Shown here one piece after another: positions 25,329 through 33,083 of a stretch of 64,000 nt of DNA. The stretch spans positions 310,001 through 374,000 of the forward strand of contig CAVPOX010000015.1 in NCBI GenBank assembly GCA_963707075.1, given 5' to 3'. A program made the translations under genes and the position numbers. The notes beneath the pieces are model-generated. The model worked only from the letters and a program-made list of their open reading frames with translations, had not been told where the DNA came from and did no database searches. The stretch is from CAXMQZ01 sp963707075. GTDB taxonomy: Bacteria > Acidobacteriota > Thermoanaerobaculia > Multivoradales > JAHEKO01. How positions within the stretch are numbered: the stretch's first letter is position 1; each line of letters starts with the position of its first letter.

Positions 25329-26114
25329 ATGAACGCCAGAACCGTTGCAGCGCTCAATCGAATCAATCAGCGATTCTATTCGCAGTGCGCCGAAGCCTTC
25401 GATGACACCCGTTCCAGGCCTTGGCGGGGGTGGGATCGGGCCGTCAGTGGATTCTGTGATGGCCTCTCGCAGGATGCAGGGAAAAAGAGCACTTCAACCA
25501 TTCTAGACGCTGGTTGTGGGAATGGGCGGTTCGGGTTGTATCTGAGCAGCAGGTTGGCTGGGCGTATGCGCTATCGGGGGTTGGATGAGAGCGCTGCAAT
25601 GCTGAACCTGGCCTACCGCCGAATGAGTAGGATTGAATCGATCGATCTGGACCTACGGCAGTGTGATGTCGCCGAATGCGATTCAGCAGCTCTGACGGAT
25701 GGACAGAGCTTCGACCTCGCCGCGGCCTTTGGCTTGCTGCATCACGTGCCTGGGTTCGATCGACGTCTACGGCTGCTGAGAAGGCTGAGCGCGGCCCTTA
25801 CGCCGGAAGGTACTCTGCTCATCTCCCTATGGCAGTTTGGTGATCGACAGCGTTTTCGGCGGCGTATCATCGATTGGACTGAACACAATCGTTCGGCCGA
25901 AGAACCTATCGACCAAAGTGATCTCGAGGAAGGAGACTACCTTTTGGCCTGGGGGGAAGGTGAGCTGACTTCACGACGCTACTGTCACTTTGCCTCGGAG
26001 GAAGAAGCCCAGCGTCTGGTACAAGACTCTGGGCTGAGGGTCTTGGACCGTTATCGATCGGACGGTCGCAGCAACGATCTCAATCTCTACTTCGTGCTCG
26101 AACGGGGGACCTAG
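25329..26114 (+). CDS. Trm9/ALKBH8-like SAM methyltransferase, candidate tRNA cm5U34 methylase
   Basis: This class I methyltransferase has about 261 residues. The SAM-binding motif is TILDAGCGNGRFGLYL and motif IV-like AFGLLHHVPGFDRR. The N-terminal segment QRFYSQCAEAFDDTRSRPW closely resembles the Trm9/ALKBH8 segment around HFSxTRxxPW; TLLISLWQFGDRQRF and the C-terminal RYCHFASEEEAQRLVQDSG also parallel Trm9. In eukaryotes Trm9 or ALKBH8 methyl-esterifies the cm5U made by Elp3 to mcm5U. The head-to-head position with elp3 supports this role, which remains an inference. Start is ATG 25329 (GGTGG upstream); the in-frame GTG 25317 is an alternative. Confidence 0.75.
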   Translation: MNARTVAALNRINQRFYSQCAEAFDDTRSRPWRGWDRAVSGFCDGLSQDAGKKSTSTILDAGCGNGRFGLYLSSRLAGRMRYRGLDESAAMLNLAYRRMSRIESIDLDLRQCDVAECDSAALTDGQSFDLAAAFGLLHHVPGFDRRLRLLRRLSAALTPEGTLLISLWQFGDRQRFRRRIIDWTEHNRSAEEPIDQSDLEEGDYLLAWGEGELTSRRYCHFASEEEAQRLVQDSGLRVLDRYRSDGRSNDLNLYFVLERGT

Positions 26115-26184
26115 GCGCGAAGGGCACGACAGGCCTTGTCTACCGATAGTGTCCGGTTACACGGTGAGTACTTGGCAATATGTC

Positions 26185-26190
26185 TATAAT
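26185..26190 (+). promoter_or_regulatory. putative -10 box for the diguanylate cyclase gene
   Basis: A perfect TATAAT lies 45 bases before the ATG of the GGDEF gene. No good -35 box is found at 16-18 bases upstream, so this is tentative. Confidence 0.25.
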
Positions 26191-26234
26191 TGAACAACTC
26201 GAGCCTCCGTGCTCGCAATAGGTCTGATCTAAGA

Positions 26235-27452
26235 ATGAGCTCGACTCAGATTCTCCTGGCGTTTGCGTTTGTCGCAGTGGCGCTCAGTGGACTCCTGGCA
26301 GTCTACTATTCCCGCGCCAAGCGGCTGCTCAAGCAGATGCGCGACCAGACCGAAGAGGTTCGCGATCTGCTCAAGAAGATTCATCGCATTGAAGAAGAAC
26401 AGGAGTTCGTTCTCAACTTCATCCGCGAGATGCCCCATCTGACGGGTGAGCTGAACAATCAGATGAACCCGCGAGGCATTCCGCAGGTGCTGCTCAACGT
26501 GATCATCCGCACGTTCGAGCCCGAACAAGCGGTCGTGTTGATTCGGCGCAAGCGTACCCTGGCCCAGCCGGACGGAGACAAACAGTTCATCGCAGCGGCG
26601 GTCGCAGCACCACGGGCCAATTTTGGGCACGGCATGGTCATCAACATGGGGGAAGGCGAGCTTGGATTCGTGGCGCAGCAGCAGCGGGTGCTCGATCGTG
26701 CCATGCTGGATCGTGAAGCAGCGAGCTATCGCAATGTGCGAGCCACGGGCATCGCCGCATTTCGACCCGACATGGCGGCTCCGATGAACATCGATGAAAA
26801 GACCCTGGGTGTAGTGGCGCTGCGCCGCCCCGACAGGCAGAAGCCATACGGAATCGATGTGTTTCGCGTGATTGCTCAGATGGGGGCTTTCGCGCTCAAC
26901 AACCTTGCCGCCTACACTGAGGTGAAGTCGGTGGCGGATGTGGATCCGCTGACCAAGATCTGGAACAAGGGGGTCCTGGGATTCCGACTCGGTGAGGTTG
27001 TCTTCGAGGCGGAAGAGAACAAGAACAATGTTTCGTTGTTCCTGTTCGACATCGATCATTTCAAGAACTACAACGACGTCAATGGTCATGTCGCGGGAGA
27101 CCGACTACTGCAGCTGTTGGCCAGACTGGTGAAGGAACAGACGCGGATCGACGATATCTTCGGCCGGTTCGGAGGCGAGGAGTTTCTTTTGATCCTGCCC
27201 GGAAAGACGAAGTCTCAGGCCAGAATTACCGGCGAAAAGATCCGAGCGACAATCGAGTCCTACGACTTTCCCTTTGGCGACAATCAGCCCTTTGGCAAAC
27301 TGACGATCAGCGGTGGCATCGCCTGTTTCCCCGAGGACGGACGCAACAGCTCCGAATTGCTGCGGGCAGCCGATCAGGCTCTGTACCAGGCCAAGCGAGC
27401 TGGCAGGAATCGGGTCCTGGCGGCGGGAAGCTCCGTCGAAATCGGTGCCTGA
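26235..27452 (+). CDS. membrane-anchored diguanylate cyclase with GAF-like sensor
   Basis: This protein of about 405 residues has an N-terminal membrane helix (residues 5-25) and a coiled-coil stretch (RAKRLLKQMRDQTEEVRDLLKK). A GAF-like domain lies at about 70-225, and a GGDEF domain has active-site GGEEF (313-317). An allosteric inhibitory site RxxD (R304-D307) sits exactly five residues before it. It should make cyclic di-GMP and be product-inhibited. The upstream frame begins at TTG 26190, but ATG 26235 starts directly before the membrane helix. It is separate from the methyltransferase gene by 120 bases containing a TATAAT box. Confidence 0.92.
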   Translation: MSSTQILLAFAFVAVALSGLLAVYYSRAKRLLKQMRDQTEEVRDLLKKIHRIEEEQEFVLNFIREMPHLTGELNNQMNPRGIPQVLLNVIIRTFEPEQAVVLIRRKRTLAQPDGDKQFIAAAVAAPRANFGHGMVINMGEGELGFVAQQQRVLDRAMLDREAASYRNVRATGIAAFRPDMAAPMNIDEKTLGVVALRRPDRQKPYGIDVFRVIAQMGAFALNNLAAYTEVKSVADVDPLTKIWNKGVLGFRLGEVVFEAEENKNNVSLFLFDIDHFKNYNDVNGHVAGDRLLQLLARLVKEQTRIDDIFGRFGGEEFLLILPGKTKSQARITGEKIRATIESYDFPFGDNQPFGKLTISGGIACFPEDGRNSSELLRAADQALYQAKRAGRNRVLAAGSSVEIGA

Positions 27453-27473
27453 CCCGAATCTCGGGCGTCCGGT

Positions 27474-28733
27474 CTAGTGCGGAGTGCCGATGCAGTACAG
27501 GTGCTCTGCCGTTCGCAGGAAGATCTGTCCACCTGCCACTGCCAGTGAGGCGAGCGTGTATTCGTCGAGGGTGTTCTCGGCCAGAATCTCGAACTGTGGT
27601 TCGACCCTGATGACAGTTGTCAGTCCCTGCTCACTTGTCGCGTAGAGCTTGCCGTCGGCGAGGATGGGAGAGGCGCTGTAGCTCGCCGAGGCGATCCGCC
27701 TCGGGCCCCAGACAAGGTTGCCGGTCCCGGCTTCCAGACACCAGACGATGCCATTGTCGTTCAAGAGATAGACGAACTGATCATCGACAATCGGGCTGGG
27801 CACATCGGGACCTCGATCCATGCTCCAGCTGACCTGCGGCGCCTTGTCGATGCCTTCCAGAGCCGTCAGAGCAAGAAAAGGTTTGACTCTCGACGGGACG
27901 TAAACCATCGGATGCATGACGACGGGAGAAGCGACGATGCGCTGCATCGGATTCTGGGTCGGATTGAGCCCACCTACCCGCCAGATTTCTTTCCCCGAAA
28001 GGGGGTCGTGACCGGTGAGATAGTCACCTCCACTGACGACGATGACCGTCTTGCCTGCGTGTTCCCACAGTGCGGGCGTGGTGTAGGCGTCGGGCGCCTC
28101 CTTGGGGGCATCGGTGGGCCGCTCGACACGCCAAAGCGTCTTTCCCGAAGCCCCATCGATACCCAGAACGTAGGATGGATCGTCTGTGTGAAAGCCGTGC
28201 AGGACCTGCACGAAAAGCGTGCCCTGGTGAAGCAGGGGCGAGGAAGAGTAGCCATGGTTGATGCCAAATTCGCCGTACTCTGCCTGCAGGTCGCGCTTCC
28301 ACAGGGGAAGACCGGAGAACCCGAAGGCTGTCAGTACCCCCGTCCCGGTCATCACCCAGACGGCAGTGCCGTCGGTTACGGGTGAAGGCGAAGACATGTT
28401 GCCCTTTCGCTTGTCGACGTTGCGTCCATCGAGATGCCGCTGCCAGAGCACGCTGCCGTCCCGGCGAGAAACTGCCCATAGCGAGAGATCCTTGCCCTGC
28501 GCGACGTTCAGGAATACGTGATCGCCCCAAATGATCGGCGTAGCCCCACTGGTCTCGGGCAGGGAGAGCCTCCAGGCGATGTTCTCGGTGGTCGACCAAT
28601 GTGTTGGCAGACCCTTGGCTGCGCTGACTCCATTGCGCTGTGGACCCCTCCAATGGGGCCAGTTTTCGGCCGCACCGAGTGATCCGATGCCGAGCAGAAT
28701 CAAGGTGTGAAGCAAGAGGGCCCGAGTCCGCAT
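27474..28733 (-). CDS. secreted PQQ-type beta-propeller protein
   Basis: This protein of about 419 residues has a signal peptide (MRTRALLLHTLILLGIGSLG, cleavage near AAE). The segment NWPHWRGPQRNGVSAAKG is typical of outer-membrane or periplasmic PQQ-like propellers, and repeats such as LWAVSRRDGSVLWQR, VLGIDGASGKTLWRVE and VWCLEAGTGNLVWGPR follow. The fold is that of BamB and quinoprotein dehydrogenases; no clear cofactor or metal-binding site was recognised, so a binding role is more likely than an enzyme. ATG at 28733 is preferred because GGAG lies upstream and the signal begins there. Confidence 0.87.
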   Translation of the reverse strand: MRTRALLLHTLILLGIGSLGAAENWPHWRGPQRNGVSAAKGLPTHWSTTENIAWRLSLPETSGATPIIWGDHVFLNVAQGKDLSLWAVSRRDGSVLWQRHLDGRNVDKRKGNMSSPSPVTDGTAVWVMTGTGVLTAFGFSGLPLWKRDLQAEYGEFGINHGYSSSPLLHQGTLFVQVLHGFHTDDPSYVLGIDGASGKTLWRVERPTDAPKEAPDAYTTPALWEHAGKTVIVVSGGDYLTGHDPLSGKEIWRVGGLNPTQNPMQRIVASPVVMHPMVYVPSRVKPFLALTALEGIDKAPQVSWSMDRGPDVPSPIVDDQFVYLLNDNGIVWCLEAGTGNLVWGPRRIASASYSASPILADGKLYATSEQGLTTVIRVEPQFEILAENTLDEYTLASLAVAGGQIFLRTAEHLYCIGTPH

Positions 28734-28829
28734 GTCGATACTCCAATTCCTCCCGTTCGAGGGATGTGCCGGTCGCCGAGTCTCGCAGCCGCGCATCGCG
28801 GTAGACTGCCTGTCCCGCAGAGCTTGGCC

Positions 28830-31157
28830 ATGTCGAAGTCGCTCCGAGGATTCATTCTACAGCCCACCTACCGCATCGAGGCTGGCAAGCCGGTGATCCA
28901 TCTCTGGGGGAGGCTGGAAAGCGGCGAGACCTTTCTCGTCCGGGATGATCGATCGACCCCTCATTTCTACATCCGAAAGGCTGATCGGTCGCGGGCTCGC
29001 ACTCTCGGCGTCGAGCGGATGATGCCTAGTGCCAGGCTGTCGATGGCGGGTGAGCCCATGGTACGGATCGAAGTGCCCGTACCGCCTGAGACTGTCGCCA
29101 TTCGGGACAGACTGCACCGCAGTGGGATCGACACCTTCGAAGCAGACGTTCGCTTCGCCATGCGCTTCCTGATCGATCGCGAGATCCGTGGGACACTGGC
29201 GATCGAGGGGGCTTCGGTGCCTGGCAGCAGGGTGGGCCGAGTCTATGAGAATCCGCGTCTCGAGCCGGCAGACTGGTCGCCGAAACTCGAAGTGCTCTCA
29301 CTCGACATCGAGACCGATGCGCGTGCGAGGCGGATTCTGAGTGTGGGGCTTTTCGGCTGTGGCGCTGCCGAGGTCATCCTGGTCTCGCCCAGAGGCCGGG
29401 CACCGCGGGTGCGCGCCCTGGTCGTGTCGTCTGAAAGAGAGCTCTTGCTCGAGCTTCAGCGCCGAGTTGCGGTGCTGGATCCCGATGTGCTGACGGGGTG
29501 GAATGTCGTGGATTTCGATTTCGCGGTGCTGTCGCGCCGGGCCGAGGAACTGGGTGTCGCTCTGGAGCTTGGCCGCGGTCGAGGAGTTCTCCGTCTACGC
29601 CCGGGTCGAAGTCGCTACGAGAGCTCTCAGGTCACGATTCCGGGGCGTCTCGTCCTGGACGGCTTGCAGCTCCTGCGCGGTGCGTTTGTTCGCATGGAGA
29701 GGCATTCCCTGGACTTTGTCGCCAAGCAGGTCCTGGGAGAAGGCAAGAAGCTGGGTGGAACGCCGGGGGCGGAGGCGATCATGTCGGCATACCGGAACGA
29801 TCCGGCGAAATTTGTCGAATACAACCTGACCGATGCCCGGCTGGTCATCGAGATCCTCGAGAAGCTCCAATTGGTGGAGCTCGCCGTGGAGAGGAGCCGG
29901 CTCACAGGTCTGCCTCTGGACAGGGTTTCCTCATCTGTCGCTGCCTTCGATTTTCTCTACCTCAAGGAGCTCGGCAGGCGTGCGATCGTGGCGCCGAGCG
30001 TCAGGTCCGACCGGCCCGAGGTGGTTGCCATGGGAGGTGGGCAGGTTCTCGAACCTACTCCTGGTCTGTACGACAATGTGCTGATCTTCGACTTCAAGAG
30101 CCTGTATCCCAGTCTCATACAGACCTTTCAGATCGATCCCCTGGGGTATGTGGCGAGCGGCATCCCCGATGCTTCGATGATTGTCGCTCCGAACGGAGCG
30201 GCTTTCAGGCGTCGCCGAGGAATTCTGACCCAGCTGCTCGACGAGTTGTTGCCCAGGCGAGACGAGGCCAAGCAGTCCGGGAGAGAGGTCGAGAGCACGG
30301 CGATCAAGATCTTGATGAATTCCTTTTTCGGTGTCCTCGGAACGCCAGTCTGTCGTTTCTTCAACCCGGAAGTCGCCAATGCCATCACCAGCTCTGGTCG
30401 AGCCCTCCTTCTATGGTCGCGTGACCGGCTCGAGACCTGGGGCTACAGGGTCTTGTATGGCGACACCGACAGCCTCTTCGTGGAGTCGGACCACGCTTGG
30501 GATGCGGGTGAGGTGGAGGCCATTGGGTACAGCCTGGTGGAGCGCCTGAATGCTGCATTGAGAGAGCATGTCCGACGGACCTGGGACGTCGAAAGCCGTC
30601 TCGAAGTGGAGTTCGAGAAGGTCTATCGCCGGCTTTTTCTTCCACCTGTGCGGAGCGGTTCCAGCGGTGCGCGCAAGAGGTACGCCGGGCTCATTGAAAG
30701 GGATGGAGTGCCGAGCGTGGAGCTGGTGGGGCTCGAAGCCGTGCGACGTGACTGGACCGATATGGCGCGACAGGCACAACGCGAGCTCTTTCGTCGACTC
30801 TTCCTTGACTTGCCGGTGGTGGAGTACCTCGCCGGTCTGGTGCGGGAGCTGCGCGCCGGGGCTCTCGACGAGCTGTTGGTGTATCGCAAGGCGCTGCGCA
30901 AGGACCTGGACGCCTACACCTCGACGACGCCTCCGCATGTTGCCGCAGCGCGCAAGCTGTCGGGCCCTCCAGGGAGATTGATCACCTACTGCATGACCGT
31001 CAATGGGCCCGAACCCGTGGAGAACGTCCTCAGCGCGATGGATTATCAACACTATCTCGACAAGCAACTCCGTCCTGTGGCGGAGCCCGTCCTAACGCAA
31101 CTGGGGTTGGATTTTGCCAAGGTGATCGGCGATGATCAGCAGTTGGACCTCTTCTGA
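28830..31157 (+). CDS. polB: DNA polymerase II (family B)
   Basis: This 775-residue protein is close to the length of E. coli Pol II. The proofreading motifs are intact: Exo I LSLDIETD (D159, E161), Exo II TGWNVVDFDF and Exo III YNLTDARL. The polymerase motifs are A DFKSLYPSL (D421), B KILMNSFFG (K493-G501) and C YGDTDSLF (D545, D547). Motif B has Phe at the position (500) normally held by Tyr in the NxxYG segment. Pol II takes part in replication restart and translesion synthesis. The ATG is at 28830; the frame extends upstream, but that region is antisense to the PQQ gene leader. A glycosyltransferase gene follows after 18 bases. Confidence 0.93.
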   Translation: MSKSLRGFILQPTYRIEAGKPVIHLWGRLESGETFLVRDDRSTPHFYIRKADRSRARTLGVERMMPSARLSMAGEPMVRIEVPVPPETVAIRDRLHRSGIDTFEADVRFAMRFLIDREIRGTLAIEGASVPGSRVGRVYENPRLEPADWSPKLEVLSLDIETDARARRILSVGLFGCGAAEVILVSPRGRAPRVRALVVSSERELLLELQRRVAVLDPDVLTGWNVVDFDFAVLSRRAEELGVALELGRGRGVLRLRPGRSRYESSQVTIPGRLVLDGLQLLRGAFVRMERHSLDFVAKQVLGEGKKLGGTPGAEAIMSAYRNDPAKFVEYNLTDARLVIEILEKLQLVELAVERSRLTGLPLDRVSSSVAAFDFLYLKELGRRAIVAPSVRSDRPEVVAMGGGQVLEPTPGLYDNVLIFDFKSLYPSLIQTFQIDPLGYVASGIPDASMIVAPNGAAFRRRRGILTQLLDELLPRRDEAKQSGREVESTAIKILMNSFFGVLGTPVCRFFNPEVANAITSSGRALLLWSRDRLETWGYRVLYGDTDSLFVESDHAWDAGEVEAIGYSLVERLNAALREHVRRTWDVESRLEVEFEKVYRRLFLPPVRSGSSGARKRYAGLIERDGVPSVELVGLEAVRRDWTDMARQAQRELFRRLFLDLPVVEYLAGLVRELRAGALDELLVYRKALRKDLDAYTSTTPPHVAAARKLSGPPGRLITYCMTVNGPEPVENVLSAMDYQHYLDKQLRPVAEPVLTQLGLDFAKVIGDDQQLDLF

Positions 31158-31175
31158 AAGTGCGCAGGTGAGCCA

Positions 31176-32396
31176 GTGACGGCAGTCGAGATACTCAGCC
31201 TGGCTGCCTTGATTGGGTGGCTATGCGTGTTCCTCGACAGAGCCCGTTCCTGGCCGCATGAGGCCGTGCTGCCGCACCAGCCCAACGGTTCGACGGGTGC
31301 TACAACGGATTCTCTCGTGATCATCGTGCCGGCGCGAAACGAAGCCGAGTTGCTGCCCGAGACGCTGACCTCTCTGCTGAGCCAGCGGATCGATGGGGTC
31401 ACGATCTATCTCGTGGACGATGGATCCACCGATCGAACTCGGGATGTCGCTGAGCGCCTGGCTCACGACTCCGCTCACGAGATTCAGCTCAAAGTGATCA
31501 TGACTCATCCTGAGCCTTCAGGCAGGGCTGGGAAGGTAAACGCTCTCGAGCGGGGATACGAGGCAATGCTCGACGACGTGGAGAAGGGTGAGATGGGTTT
31601 GCCGGAATGGCTTCTGCTGACGGATGCCGACATTCAGCATCGATCCGGATCCTTGTCATCTCTCTTGCTGCAGGCCGGGGCGAATGGACCAGAAGGGGGA
31701 TGGGATCTCGTCTCGGTCATGGCACGCCTGCGCGCTGAAAGTTTCTGGGAGAGAGTCGTGGTACCCACATTTGTCTTCTTCTTCCAGTTGCTCTACCCGT
31801 TTCGTCGCGTGGCTCAGCCGGAATCGGGGGTCGCTGCTGCCGCGGGAGGTTGCGTGCTGGTGCGTCGGTCCGTTCTCCAGCAAGTCGGTGGATTCGCGGT
31901 GATTCATGACGCCATCATCGACGATGTGGCCCTGGCCAGGACGGTCAAGGCGGCGGGCGGTCGAACCTGGCTGGGCTTTGATCCTGGGATCCGTTCTCTG
32001 CGTTCCTACCCTCGCCTCACCGATCTCTGGGAGATGGTGAGCCGGACCGCCTTCGACCAACTCGACTACAGTGCTTTCCTGCTGGTTCTGACCCTCGGCG
32101 CGCTCGCGGTCTTCGTCATTTCTCCTCCGCTAATCGTGGTCTGGATTCTCTTCGACGGGTGGCAGGGTATCGACGGCGAAGTATCGTCCCACCTGCGGGC
32201 CATGTCGTGGGCACTGGTGGCCTGGGTCCTGATGTTTGTCGCTCTGCTGCCATCAGTTCGCTACCACCGGGTACCAGCTGTCTACGCTTGCAGTCTGCCG
32301 CTGGGCGGTCTTCTTTTCGGCTTGATGACGGTGACCTCCGCCTGGAGTCACTGGAGTGGCGAGGGAGTCGAGTGGCGAGGCAGAAGGGTGAAGTGA
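31176..32396 (+). CDS. hpnB: HpnB-like hopene-associated glycosyltransferase
   Basis: This 406-residue GT2-family enzyme has an N-terminal membrane helix (6-20). The catalytic domain has VIIVPARNEAELLPETL, YLVDDGSTDRT, LLLTDADIQH (DxD-like) and a FAVIHDAIIDDVALA acceptor segment. About three C-terminal helices follow. The segment GGRTWLGFDPGIRSLRSYP and the AFDQLDYS motif resemble HpnB of hopanoid gene clusters. No squalene-hopene cyclase or other hopanoid gene is in the window, so the gene is an orphan and the substrate is uncertain. The GTG start is preceded by AGGTGA; it probably shares a transcript with polB. Confidence 0.75.
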   Translation: MTAVEILSLAALIGWLCVFLDRARSWPHEAVLPHQPNGSTGATTDSLVIIVPARNEAELLPETLTSLLSQRIDGVTIYLVDDGSTDRTRDVAERLAHDSAHEIQLKVIMTHPEPSGRAGKVNALERGYEAMLDDVEKGEMGLPEWLLLTDADIQHRSGSLSSLLLQAGANGPEGGWDLVSVMARLRAESFWERVVVPTFVFFFQLLYPFRRVAQPESGVAAAAGGCVLVRRSVLQQVGGFAVIHDAIIDDVALARTVKAAGGRTWLGFDPGIRSLRSYPRLTDLWEMVSRTAFDQLDYSAFLLVLTLGALAVFVISPPLIVVWILFDGWQGIDGEVSSHLRAMSWALVAWVLMFVALLPSVRYHRVPAVYACSLPLGGLLFGLMTVTSAWSHWSGEGVEWRGRRVK

Positions 32397-32468
32397 TACG
32401 CAGTCGTGCTTTGTAGAGCGGGCGACAAACCGAGGGACGACTGTGGCAGGTCGGTGAGGCTCAGGTGG

Positions 32469-33077
32469 TCAATCCCTGTCGATCAGGTCATCCGATGTCC
32501 GAAAGGTCATGGAAGTCTTTCCTGCGGTAATCTGGTCTCCCGGCAGGAGTTGACTGTAACGGACCTTGCTTCCATTGAGCAGAGTGCCGTTGCGACTTTC
32601 CAGGTCGCGTAGAAAAAACTCCTTGCCAAAGGCCTCGATCTGAAAGTGCAGGCTGGAGACCGCCGGGTCTTCGAGGACCACGTCTGCCTGGCGACGGCCA
32701 AAGGTCGTCTTCGCCCGCACTAGTGGACGTCGCTCCTGGCCGGGTGAGGCCCCGAGGATCAGGAGATACGCTTCGACATCGAGCTGCAGGTAGGGGGATG
32801 GCAGGGCACCGACATCCGTCTCGAGGGTTTCGGTGCCAGGCTCGCGCTCCGCAGCCGAAGCAGAATCGACAGGGGCAGCCTCGAGCTCGTCCATGATGGA
32901 TTCCATCATCAGAGCCGGCTGAAACACCGTATCAGCCGGCTCATCTTTCGGTGGAGTGACCTCTGCCGATTCCAGTTTGGCCTCGGCACCACAGCGGGGA
33001 CAGCTCCAGACACCATTCCTGGATGCAGTGCGCGTGAGATCCGCTTCATGCCCACACTCTTCACAATGCCATACCAT
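32469..33077 (-). CDS. zinc-ribbon and FHA domain protein
   Basis: This 202-residue protein has an N-terminal zinc ribbon (WHCEECGHEAD and WSCPRCGAEA, four cysteines), an acidic linker (about 40-105) and a C-terminal FHA domain. FHA signatures are TFGRRQADVVL, SSLHFQIEAF and LRDLESRNGTLLNG. FHA domains bind phosphothreonine. The gene lies 6 bases after the stop of a Ser/Thr kinase gene on the same strand, so the protein is a likely substrate-binding partner or reader of that kinase. No enzymatic domain or membrane segment is visible. Confidence 0.88.
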   Translation of the reverse strand: MVWHCEECGHEADLTRTASRNGVWSCPRCGAEAKLESAEVTPPKDEPADTVFQPALMMESIMDELEAAPVDSASAAEREPGTETLETDVGALPSPYLQLDVEAYLLILGASPGQERRPLVRAKTTFGRRQADVVLEDPAVSSLHFQIEAFGKEFFLRDLESRNGTLLNGSKVRYSQLLPGDQITAGKTSMTFRTSDDLIDRD

Positions 33078-33083
33078 CTGCGA

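Noticed and set aside
27453..27465. CCCGA-ATC-TCGGG hairpin between two converging genes
   Set aside because: A five-base stem with no T-run is too weak to call a terminator.
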